Positions 1-7,070 of a stretch of DNA of 15,401 bases are shown here, in pieces. A model generated the notes under the pieces. That model ran no database searches. It had not been told where the DNA came from and saw only the letters and a list, made by a program, of their open reading frames with translations. Both the position numbers and the translations under genes were made by a program. Origin of the DNA: Planctomycetota bacterium (lineage in GTDB: Bacteria > Planctomycetota > PLA2 > JAEUHO01); NCBI GenBank assembly GCA_026647295.1, contig JAPKHB010000057.1, forward strand, positions 1-15,401. The letters are read 5' to 3'. Numbering within the stretch: position 1 is the stretch's first letter; each line of letters starts with the position of its first letter.

Positions 1-2
1 GC

Positions 3-2339
3 GGACTGGTGCACCTGTACGCCTCCGCGGAGGCCGCGCGGGCGCTGGGCGCCCCGAGCCGCCGCCCGCGCCGCTGCGGCTGCCAGCAGGGCACGCCCCG
101 GGAGCAGGCCGAGCGCGAGGCGCGCTTCGAGGATCTCGGCCCCGGCGAAGTGGGCGACCTGGAGGCCCCGCTCGGCCTGGAGCCCGGGGGGATCGCGGCG
201 CTGGCGCGCAGGCGCCTGGCCGAGGTCGAGGGCTGGATCGGGGCCCGGCTGGCGGCCCTGCTGGCCGAGGGCCTCGACGAGCCCTTCGCCCGCACCAAGG
301 TGCGCCAGCAGCGCGCCGACTTCCTGCACCGGCCCGTGGTGGTGGCCACGGACGTGCCGGCCGAGGTGCTGCGGGCGGTCCAGACCGACGAGGTGGGCCG
401 CACCCAGGGGCTCGCCGTGCGCCCGGTCCTGCGCCGGCGCTACCCCCAGGGCGACTTCGCCCCGCACCTGCTGGGCTTTGCCTCCCTCGTCGCGGGGGCC
501 GAGGAGTACGAGGCGCTGCGCCGTGCCTACGGTGACGCGGTGACGCCCCTGTCGCGGATCGGGCGCCGGGGGCTCGAGCGTGCCTACGACGCCCAGCTCT
601 ACGGCGCGCCGGGGCGACGCGTGCTCGGCCGCGGCGAAGGCGGCCACTTCAACGAACTGGTGGCCGAGGAGCCCCCCGCACCGGGGCGGCCGCTCGTGCT
701 CGCGCTCTCGGCGCCGGCGAGCGCGAAGGCCCAGGAGATCCTCGAGCGCCACGCGACGCCCGAGGGCTACTTCCCCGGGGGCCGGCCCTCCGCCGCCTTC
801 GTCGCGCTGGACGCCGTCACCGGCGAGATCCTCCTGTGGGCCGAGACCCCCCGCTTCGACCTGAACACCGAGTTGGGCCAGGTCTTCGAGGAGTCGCCCC
901 GCGACGCCCTGGCGGACCCGCAGCGCCGGGTGTGGAACCCGCTCCCGGGCCGCCTGGAGGCGGAGGCGGAACTCGACCTGGAGGCCTGGCGGCAGGACCT
1001 GGTGGTGCCCGAGCCCCGGAGCCTTTCGCGCGTCGCGCAGGTGGCCGTCGAGCCGGGGAGCACCTTCAAGGTGCTGATCGCGCTCGCCATGCTCGACAGC
1101 GGGCTGGGGGAGCCCTTCGGCTCGGGCGGCTTCTTCTGCGCGGAAGACAGCCGGCGTCCCCACTGCCACCGGTGCGGCGCGGTCGGCCTGGAGGAGGCGA
1201 TCGCTCGTTCCTGCAACCGCTGGTTCGCCTTCGGCCTGCGCGACCAGCCCCAGTGGGCTACCTGGCGGGCGAGCGTGCCGGCGTTCCTGGCGCGGCTGGG
1301 CATCGGCCGCCCCCCCGGGCGCGAGGTTCGCGAGTGGAGCGCGGGCACGCTGCTGCGGGACTGGTGGGACTTCCCGCCGGTGCGCGCGGTCGAGGCCGCC
1401 CGCGAACGCCTCACGCGGCAGCTGGGCGCCCGGGCACCCGAGGTCCTCTGGCAGGCCAAGCAGGGGCTCGTGGCGAGCGTCGCGGGCGACCCGGAGGAAC
1501 TCGGGGGGGTGCTGGCGCGGGCCATCGGCGCCGTGGCGGCCGCCCACGGCGCGCGCCGCGTGCTCGTCTCGGCGGCCACGGAGACCCTCGCCGCCGAGGA
1601 GGTCTGGCTGCGTTTCGAGATCCGCCTGGGCGAGCCGCCGCATTGGGCGAGCCTCGCCGCCCAGGCCGCCCCGCCGATTCCCCCCCCGCTCGCCGGCATG
1701 GCCGCGCGCGGCCGCGCGGGAGCAACGGCGCCGCTCGGCCAGGGGGGCGCGCTCTGGTTCACCGCGCGCTTCGAGCGCCGCATCGGGCGTGCAGCGCCCA
1801 GCGACCCGCTCGTGATCCGGCCCCAGGACGGTCGCAACGTCGCCATCGGCCAGGGTCCCGTGCAGGTGACCCCCCTGCAGGTCGCCCGGGCCATGGCCGT
1901 GCTCGCCAATGGCGGCCGGCTGGTGGAGGCGCGCGCCGCCCGCGCGGTGGGCGGGCTGACGCTGCCGGCCGCCCCCGAGCCCTTGGGGCTCGACCCCCGT
2001 CACCTGGAGCGCGTGCGAGAGGGCATGTGGCTCGCCGTGAACGACGAGATCGGAACGGCCCGCCGCCCGCCCTGGAGCCGCCTCCCGGCCCGGGTCTACG
2101 GCAAGACGGGCACCGCGCAGGTCGGCGCGAACTGGCGGCCCTACCCCGCGCAGGTCGAGGGCGAGCCCTGGCACCACTGGTTCGCCGGCTTCCTCGAACG
2201 CGACGGCGAGCACCCGGTCGCCTTCGCCTGCCTCCTGCACGCCCGCCGCGAAGGCGCGGCGAGCGCCACCGCCGTGGGGGCCACCTACGAGATCCTGAAG
2301 GAGTGGCTGGCCGGGCCCCTCCCCGCACGCCGGCCGTGA
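3..2339 (+). CDS. mrdA: Penicillin-binding protein 2-type peptidoglycan transpeptidase (partial, 5' end outside window)
   Basis: Class B PBP that cross-links peptidoglycan during cell elongation, acting in the periplasm with RodA. The reading frame is open to the left edge, and the membrane anchor and RG-I-DR-G motif expected at the start of a PBP2 are missing. The GTG at 9 is therefore unlikely to be the true start. Numbering residues from that GTG, a pedestal/dimerisation region runs to about 240 (YPQGDFAPHLLGF, GRRGLERAYDAQLYG). The transpeptidase domain then shows the SxxK motif S351-T-F-K354 with the catalytic serine, SxN at S401-C-N403, the GQG..TPLQ segment at 614-622, and KTG at 699-701. 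All three catalytic motifs are intact. Between SxN and GQG lies an insertion of roughly 150 residues (about 455-605) absent from E. coli PBP2. Cysteines C377, C386 and C389 sit just before SxN. The gene ends 74 bases before rodA, the usual order. PBP3/FtsI is less likely because of this pairing. Confidence 0.88.
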   Translation, partial: GLVHLYASAEAARALGAPSRRPRRCGCQQGTPREQAEREARFEDLGPGEVGDLEAPLGLEPGGIAALARRRLAEVEGWIGARLAALLAEGLDEPFARTKVRQQRADFLHRPVVVATDVPAEVLRAVQTDEVGRTQGLAVRPVLRRRYPQGDFAPHLLGFASLVAGAEEYEALRRAYGDAVTPLSRIGRRGLERAYDAQLYGAPGRRVLGRGEGGHFNELVAEEPPAPGRPLVLALSAPASAKAQEILERHATPEGYFPGGRPSAAFVALDAVTGEILLWAETPRFDLNTELGQVFEESPRDALADPQRRVWNPLPGRLEAEAELDLEAWRQDLVVPEPRSLSRVAQVAVEPGSTFKVLIALAMLDSGLGEPFGSGGFFCAEDSRRPHCHRCGAVGLEEAIARSCNRWFAFGLRDQPQWATWRASVPAFLARLGIGRPPGREVREWSAGTLLRDWWDFPPVRAVEAARERLTRQLGARAPEVLWQAKQGLVASVAGDPEELGGVLARAIGAVAAAHGARRVLVSAATETLAAEEVWLRFEIRLGEPPHWASLAAQAAPPIPPPLAGMAARGRAGATAPLGQGGALWFTARFERRIGRAAPSDPLVIRPQDGRNVAIGQGPVQVTPLQVARAMAVLANGGRLVEARAARAVGGLTLPAAPEPLGLDPRHLERVREGMWLAVNDEIGTARRPPWSRLPARVYGKTGTAQVGANWRPYPAQVEGEPWHHWFAGFLERDGEHPVAFACLLHARREGAASATAVGATYEILKEWLAGPLPARRP

Positions 2340-2356
2340 ACCGACCCCGCCCCTGA

Positions 2357-2373
2357 CCCCGGCCCGGCCGGGG
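2357..2373 (+). repeat. Short GC-rich inverted repeat between mrdA and rodA
   Basis: CCCCGGCC and GGCCGGGG form perfect 8-base arms around a single C, 18 bases after the mrdA stop. It could fold into a 7-bp stem with a three-base loop. No T-run follows and rodA begins 41 bases later, so it is more likely a weak pause site or chance in this GC-rich sequence than a real terminator. Confidence 0.25.
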
Positions 2374-2413
2374 CGGTCCCGATCCGTCCTCGCATTCCCC
2401 GGCCCCCCGCCCG

Positions 2414-3553
2414 ATGCCCCAGCGCCCCCTCACCCTCTCCGAGCGCCTTGCCCGCGCCGACTGGCTGCTGCTCGGCCTGGGCGTGGCGCTGGGCCTGCTC
2501 GGCGTCGTGATCGTCCAGGCCGGCACGCACGCCGATGCGGCGGTGGACTACGGCGCGGCGCAGATGCGCTGGCTCGTGCTGGGCGTCGCGGCCTGCCTGC
2601 TGATGCTGGCCGTGCCCTACCGGATGGTGGTCGCGCTGCGCTACCTGTGGTACGCGGGCGGGCTCCTGCTCCTGGTCCTCGTGCTCGTGCTCGGCCGCGG
2701 CAAGAGCGCCCAGCGCTGGATCTCGCTCGGCGGCTTCCACATGCAGCCCAGCGAGTTGATGAAGGTCATCCTCGTCGTGACCCTGGCCGGCTACATCCGC
2801 TACGACCGCTCGCACCGGCGCTTTGCGGGCCTGGCGGGACCCTTCGCCCTCACCCTGGTCCCGGTCCTGCTGATCGTCAAGCAGCCGGACCTGGGTACGG
2901 CCCTCCTGTTCATCCCGGTGCTCTTCGTGCTGCTGTACGCGGCCGGCGCCCGGCCGCGGCACCTGTTGCTGGTGGGCCTGGCGGGTCTCCTCGCGGGCGC
3001 GGCGCTGTACGCCACGCCCGGCGCGCTCAACGAGTACCAGAAGAACCGCGTGCGCGCCTTCCTGCTGCAGGACCGCGAAGACACCGACCTGCGCCGGGGC
3101 CTCGGCCACCAGAACTACATCTCGCGCCTGGTCGCCGGCACCGCCACCTTCACCGGCGTCGGCGTGGGCGAGGAGGCGCGCGAGGCCGTCGAGCCCTTGA
3201 GCGAGAGCCACTCGGACTTCGTGTTCCCCGTGGTCCTGACCGCCTTCGGCCTGCTGGGCGCGCTCGGGCTCCTGGGCCTCTACGCCCTCCTGGTGTGGCG
3301 GATCCTGCGCACCTCGGTGCGCGTGCGCGAGCCCAGCGGGCGGCTGCTCGCCCTGGGTGTCGGGGCCCTCTTCGCCTGCCAGACCCTGATCAACGCCGCC
3401 ATGACCCTGGGGCTCCTGCCCATCGTGGGCATGCCGCTGCCCTTCCTCTCCGCCGGCGGATCGAGCCTCCTGGCCTGCTTCGTCGCGCTCGGGCTCGTGC
3501 TCAACGTGGGGGCGGACCACCCCGTGGAGTTCGGGCGCGGCGACTTCGACTGA
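2414..3553 (+). CDS. rodA: RodA/SEDS peptidoglycan glycosyltransferase
   Basis: Inner-membrane SEDS-family glycan polymerase that extends peptidoglycan strands from lipid II, paired with PBP2 in the elongation machine. The 379-residue product has the usual length and about ten hydrophobic segments. Family signatures are clear: RWISLGGFHMQPSELMK at about 101-117, QPDLGTALLF from 157, SESHSDFVF with the conserved acidic residue D268 (the position matching the essential Asp of RodA), and MPLPFLSAGGSSL at 340-352. It lies 74 bases after the PBP2 gene on the same strand, the classic mrdA-rodA arrangement, so co-transcription is likely. The ATG at 2414 gives a normal N-terminus, but no GGAG-type ribosome site precedes it, unlike the next two genes. 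FtsW is the alternative SEDS paralogue; the PBP2 neighbour favours RodA. Confidence 0.94.
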   Translation: MPQRPLTLSERLARADWLLLGLGVALGLLGVVIVQAGTHADAAVDYGAAQMRWLVLGVAACLLMLAVPYRMVVALRYLWYAGGLLLLVLVLVLGRGKSAQRWISLGGFHMQPSELMKVILVVTLAGYIRYDRSHRRFAGLAGPFALTLVPVLLIVKQPDLGTALLFIPVLFVLLYAAGARPRHLLLVGLAGLLAGAALYATPGALNEYQKNRVRAFLLQDREDTDLRRGLGHQNYISRLVAGTATFTGVGVGEEAREAVEPLSESHSDFVFPVVLTAFGLLGALGLLGLYALLVWRILRTSVRVREPSGRLLALGVGALFACQTLINAAMTLGLLPIVGMPLPFLSAGGSSLLACFVALGLVLNVGADHPVEFGRGDFD

Positions 3554-3589
3554 AGCACGCGGGAGCGCGGAGCGCATGCCGAGGTGCCG

Positions 3590-3603
3590 CCCCGGGTCCG
3601 GGG
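3590..3603 (+). terminator. Possible intrinsic hairpin after rodA (weak)
   Basis: CCCCGG and CCGGGG are separated by GT, 37 bases downstream of the rodA stop and before an independent-looking ctpA leader. No T-tract follows, so termination here would have to be of the GC-hairpin or Rho-dependent kind. The call rests on position and symmetry only. Confidence 0.25.
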
Positions 3604-3620
3604 CCCTCGAATGATGCACC

Positions 3621-3657
3621 GGAGCCTGGCTCCGTACGATCATTCCAGAGGTATGCT
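3621..3657 (+). promoter_or_regulatory. Candidate promoter/leader region of ctpA
   Basis: This is one of the few relatively AT-containing stretches in the window. It contains the small inverted repeat GGAGC-CTG-GCTCC (3621-3633), a -10-like TACGAT (3635-3640) and another -10-like TATGCT (3652-3657). I see no convincing -35 hexamer at the right distance from either. The 127-base gap and this composition suggest that ctpA may have its own promoter, but the evidence is weak. Confidence 0.22.
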
Positions 3658-3680
3658 CGGCCGGTCCCCGGAGCCCCGCC

Positions 3681-5042
3681 ATGCGCGCCAGCCACGCCCT
3701 CGTCGTCTCGGCCTCGATCCTCGCCCTGCTCGCGGGCTTCCTCCTGGTCAGCCGCCGCGCGGGCGCCGACGCCCGGCGGGGGGCGCTCGACTGGTGGGAC
3801 GAGGGCGTCGAGGGCTTCGTGCGCCGGCGCGTGGCCGGCACCTACGTCGACGAACTCGACGCCACCTCCGGTCCCGAAGCCTTCTACCGGGCCATGAAGG
3901 CCTACGTGCGCTTCGACCCCTACTGCGCGTTCTACTCCCCCAGCGAGACCCGGGAGTGGCAGGAGAGCACGGCCGGCCGCTACGGCGGCCTCGGGATCAA
4001 GATCGACGCGGTGGCCGAAGGGTTGCGCATCGTCGGGCTGCTGCCCGGCGGCCCCGCCGACCTGGCCGGCCTCGCCATCGGCGACACGCTGGTGGCCGCG
4101 GACGGCCAGCCCCTGGCGGGTCTCGGGCTCGCCGAGGTGACCGCGCTCCTCAAGGGGGCTCCGCGCACGCCCGTGCGCGTGGGCTTCGTGCGCGGGCCGG
4201 TTGGCGCGGACGGGGCCGTAGCGGGTCCCACCCGCGTCGTCGTGGTCACGCGCGAGCTCGTGCGTCCGCCCACGGTGTACGTGCGGCACCTGGGCGACCG
4301 CGGCCGGTTCCTGCACGTCCGGCTGCTCGACTTCGCGGAGGAGACCGCCGACGCCTTCGACCGCGCGCTCGACCAGGCCGCGCGCGCCGGCCCCCCGGCC
4401 GGGATCCTGCTCGACCTGCGCGAGAACTCCGGGGGCGTCCTGGGCGTCGCCGTGCGCGTCGCCGACCGCTTCCTGCGCCGCGGACTGATCATGCGCATGC
4501 AGGGCCGCACGCCCGAGGCCAACCGCCCCTACAGCGCCTCCGACCGGCCCAACGACCTGCCCGACACGCCGCTGATCGTCCTGGTGAACCGCGCCAGCGC
4601 CTCGGCCTCCGAGGTCGTCGCGGGCGCGCTGCAGGACCACCGCCGCGCCGTGCTGGTGGGCGAGCGCACCTACGGCAAGTTCCTGGTGCAGTCCATCACC
4701 GAGATCCCGAGCCGGGGGGTCGCGGTGAAGCTCACCACCTCGCGGTACTACACGCCCAGCGGCCGCAGCTACCAGGCCGCGCCGGCCGGGCCCGACGGCG
4801 CGCCGCCCGAGCCCGCCGGCCTCATCCCGGACGTCGTGGTGCCGCTCGGGCGCGAGGACCAGGAGCGGCTGGTGCGCCAGTGGGCCAACGAGGAAGGCGG
4901 TCCCTGGGGCCAGACGCCGCGCTTCCCCGAGGTCGCGGCCGACTGGCTCGACCCGCAGGTCGAGCAGGCCCTCAAGTTGCTCGAAGGCGAACAGGTGCTC
5001 CGGCGCATCCCGCGCGAGCGCCCCGGGCCGCGCAACGGCTAG
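3681..5042 (+). CDS. ctpA: C-terminal processing peptidase, S41 family, with PDZ domain
   Basis: Exported serine protease that trims or degrades periplasmic proteins from the C-terminus. Related enzymes often control cell-wall hydrolases. The 453-residue protein starts with a hydrophobic signal or anchor segment (about 6-24) and a helical region containing DPYCAFYSPSE. A PDZ domain covers roughly 100-175 (GGLGIKIDAV, GLAIGDTLVAADG). The S41 catalytic domain has LLDLRENSGG at about 250, SASASE at 306-311 with the predicted nucleophile S308, and TYGK with the predicted general-base lysine K333. The 25-residue Ser-Lys spacing matches E. coli Prc. The start ATG is set by GGAG at 3670-3673, seven bases upstream. 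tsaD begins 15 bases after the stop, so the two are probably co-transcribed. The usual G after the catalytic lysine is replaced by F (GKF instead of GKG), a minor oddity. Confidence 0.92.
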   Translation: MRASHALVVSASILALLAGFLLVSRRAGADARRGALDWWDEGVEGFVRRRVAGTYVDELDATSGPEAFYRAMKAYVRFDPYCAFYSPSETREWQESTAGRYGGLGIKIDAVAEGLRIVGLLPGGPADLAGLAIGDTLVAADGQPLAGLGLAEVTALLKGAPRTPVRVGFVRGPVGADGAVAGPTRVVVVTRELVRPPTVYVRHLGDRGRFLHVRLLDFAEETADAFDRALDQAARAGPPAGILLDLRENSGGVLGVAVRVADRFLRRGLIMRMQGRTPEANRPYSASDRPNDLPDTPLIVLVNRASASASEVVAGALQDHRRAVLVGERTYGKFLVQSITEIPSRGVAVKLTTSRYYTPSGRSYQAAPAGPDGAPPEPAGLIPDVVVPLGREDQERLVRQWANEEGGPWGQTPRFPEVAADWLDPQVEQALKLLEGEQVLRRIPRERPGPRNG

Positions 5043-5057
5043 GCCGCGGAGTCCCCC

Positions 5058-6071
5058 GTGCTCGTCCTGGGCATCGACACCTCCTGCGACGACACCGCGG
5101 TGGGCCTGCTCGAGGCCCCCCGCCGGCTGCTGGCCAACGAGGTCGCCACGCAATACGACCTGCACGCGGCCTTCGGCGGCGTGGTCCCGGAGATCGCGAG
5201 CCGGGCCCACGCCGAGCGCGTCACCCGCGTGCTCGAACGCGCGCTCGCGCAGGCCGGGCGCCGGCTCGAGGACCTGGACGCGGTCGCGGTCACCCACCGC
5301 CCGGGGCTGCTCGGCTCGCTGATGGTCGGGGTGAGCGCGGGGCGCGCGCTCGCGTTGGCCCGGGGGCTGCCGCTGGTCGGCGTGCACCACATCGAGGCGC
5401 ACTGCGTGGCGGCGATGGCCGAGCACCCGGACCTGGACTTTCCCTTCGTGGCGCTCATCGCCTCGGGCGGCCACACGGCGCTGTACGCCTGCCGCGACGT
5501 GCGCCGCATCGAGCGCCTGGCGACGACCATCGACGACGCGGCCGGCGAGTGCTTCGACAAGGTGGCCGTGCTGCTCGGGCTCGGCCAGCCGGGGGGGCCC
5601 GCCGTGAGCCGCCTGGCCGAGGGCGGGGACCCCCGCGCCGTGGCCTTCCCCCGCGCGCGCGTGAAGGAAGATCCGCTCGCCTTCTCCTACTCCGGGCTCA
5701 AGACCGCCGTCCTGTACCACCTCAAGGGGCCCGGCGGCGGGCGCGGCGCCCCGAACCGCGCGGGCGCGGCCCGCCCGGCCGACGTGGCGGCCTCCTTCGA
5801 GCAGGCCGCGGTGGACGGGCTGGTGGAGCGCGCGCTGGAGGCGGCGCGGCGCGAGGGGGTCGCGGACCTCGTGGTGGGCGGCGGGGTGGCCGCCAACCGC
5901 CGCCTGCGGCACGACCTGCTCGCGGCCGCGCCGGCGGGGCTGCGGGTGCGCTTTCCGAGCGTGGCGCTGTGCGCGGACAACGGCGGCATGGTGGCGCTGC
6001 GCGGCGCGCAACTCCTCGCGGCCGGCGAGCGCGCGCCGCTTGACCTCGAGGTGTACGCCACGGGCGAGTAG
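5058..6071 (+). CDS. tsaD: tRNA N6-adenosine threonylcarbamoyltransferase TsaD
   Basis: Cytoplasmic enzyme that transfers threonylcarbamoyl from threonylcarbamoyl-AMP to A37 of ANN-decoding tRNAs (t6A), working with TsaB and TsaE. The 337-residue length is standard. Family motifs are all present: GIDTSCDDT at the N-terminus, VVPEIASRAH, the metal-binding HHIEAH with H111 and H115, SGGHTAL at 136, DDAAGECFDK, FSYSGLKTA, VVGGGVAANRRLR, and CADNGGM with metal ligand D307. The GTG start at 5058 is chosen because GGAG (5048-5051) lies six bases upstream and the glycine-rich N-terminal strand follows directly. The gene lies 15 bases after ctpA. A GLGQPGGP segment replaces the usual GLGYPGGP, otherwise nothing is unusual. 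The eukaryotic-type paralogue Kae1 is excluded by size and context. Confidence 0.97.
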   Translation: MLVLGIDTSCDDTAVGLLEAPRRLLANEVATQYDLHAAFGGVVPEIASRAHAERVTRVLERALAQAGRRLEDLDAVAVTHRPGLLGSLMVGVSAGRALALARGLPLVGVHHIEAHCVAAMAEHPDLDFPFVALIASGGHTALYACRDVRRIERLATTIDDAAGECFDKVAVLLGLGQPGGPAVSRLAEGGDPRAVAFPRARVKEDPLAFSYSGLKTAVLYHLKGPGGGRGAPNRAGAARPADVAASFEQAAVDGLVERALEAARREGVADLVVGGGVAANRRLRHDLLAAAPAGLRVRFPSVALCADNGGMVALRGAQLLAAGERAPLDLEVYATGE

Positions 6072-6128
6072 CCCGCGGGCCCGGCCGGCGCCGCCCGGTG
6101 GTTGCGCGGGGGGTGGGGCCGTGGTGCG

Positions 6129-7070
6129 ATGAGCCCGATGCGCCCGCGCGCCCCCGCCCTGGCCGCCCTGCTCGGCCTCCTGGTGGCGGCGCCCCTGGGG
6201 GCCGAGCCCCCCGGTCCGGACTGCCGCTTCGAGGCCTGGGTCGACGCCGACGCGCTCGGCCGCTACGACGGGCTGCGCCTCGGCCTCGAACGGGCGCGGC
6301 TGCCGCGCGTGTGCCGGGCCGCCCTCGGCCGGCCCCCGCAGGACGACCCCGCGGCCCCGGCCCGCCTCCTGCGCGAGGCGCTCGCCGCCGGGCGGCTCGA
6401 CCCGCCGGTGTTCCTGGTGGGGGAAGAGGCGCTCGCGCTGGCCCGCGCCCACGCGGCGGACCTGCCCGCGGTGTACGCGCTCGTGCGCTACCGCGCCGAG
6501 GGCGCGCCGCTCGCCGCCCTGCCGGCCGCGCCCGGGTGGACGGGGGTCGTGGCCGAGGTGGACGCGCGGGTCGTAGGCCGCCTGGTCGGCGAGGCTTTCC
6601 CCGGCCGAACGCCCCGGGTGGGCTTTGCGCCCGGCAGCGACCCGGAAGCGGCCGCGCGCCTCGCGCGGGCCGCGGGCCTTGACCCGGTGGGCCCGCAAGG
6701 GCCGCTGGACGCGCTCCTGCACCTCACGCTGGTGCCCGGGCAAGGGGCGCCGGACTTCGCCGCGGCGCTCGCCGCGGCGCGGACGCGCGGGGCGCTGCTC
6801 TTCAGCGACGAACGCGGGCGCTTCGGCCAGGGGGCGGCGGTGCTGCTCCTGGCCGACGAGGACCTGCTCGGCCGCCAGGCGGCCGAGCAGGCCCGCCGCT
6901 GGCGGGCCGAGCCGGGGGCGCCCCCCGCGCCGCGCGCGCTCCAGGCGCTCGAGGTCTGGGTCGACCTGGAGGCGCTGGACCGGCAGGGGGTGGAACTCCC
7001 GCTCCCCTTCCTCGCGCGCGCCGACCGCCTGCGCCGCGCCCCGCCGCCCGGCCCCGCGGATGGGCGATGA
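6129..7070 (+). CDS. Exported ABC_sub_bind-like (TrpX type) periplasmic binding protein, divergent
   Basis: Probable periplasmic ligand-binding protein, here likely the input for the adjacent sensor kinase. A Sec signal peptide is evident (arginine-containing start, then ALAALLGLLVAAPLGA). The body follows the ABC transporter substrate-binding (PF04392-like) pattern: a VFLVGEEALALA segment, then an AVYALV strand, then TGVVAEVD, PRVGFAPGSD, an AAVLLLADEDLLGRQAAEQA segment, and a C-terminal GVELPLPFLARADRL resembling the family's closing 'lgi.lP..ll.rAd' motif. At about 314 residues it is near family length, but similarity is loose and the assignment is by pattern only. ATG 6129 is preferred; ATG 6138 is equally possible and neither has a clear ribosome site. 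The stop overlaps the kinase start (ATGA), indicating translational coupling. No permease or ATPase gene is nearby. The ligand is unknown. Confidence 0.68.
   Translation: MSPMRPRAPALAALLGLLVAAPLGAEPPGPDCRFEAWVDADALGRYDGLRLGLERARLPRVCRAALGRPPQDDPAAPARLLREALAAGRLDPPVFLVGEEALALARAHAADLPAVYALVRYRAEGAPLAALPAAPGWTGVVAEVDARVVGRLVGEAFPGRTPRVGFAPGSDPEAAARLARAAGLDPVGPQGPLDALLHLTLVPGQGAPDFAAALAAARTRGALLFSDERGRFGQGAAVLLLADEDLLGRQAAEQARRWRAEPGAPPAPRALQALEVWVDLEALDRQGVELPLPFLARADRLRRAPPPGPADGR

Noticed and set aside
9..11. GTG at position 9 as the true start of the PBP2 gene
   Set aside because: The frame is open to the window edge, and the membrane anchor plus the conserved N-terminal PBP2 motif are missing, so the gene begins upstream.
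3501..6743. A very long open frame on the minus strand opposite ctpA and tsaD
   Set aside because: It is antisense to two well-recognised genes, is rich in Arg, Gly, His and Pro, and shows no motifs. Such frames are expected when GC content is this high, because stop codons are rare.
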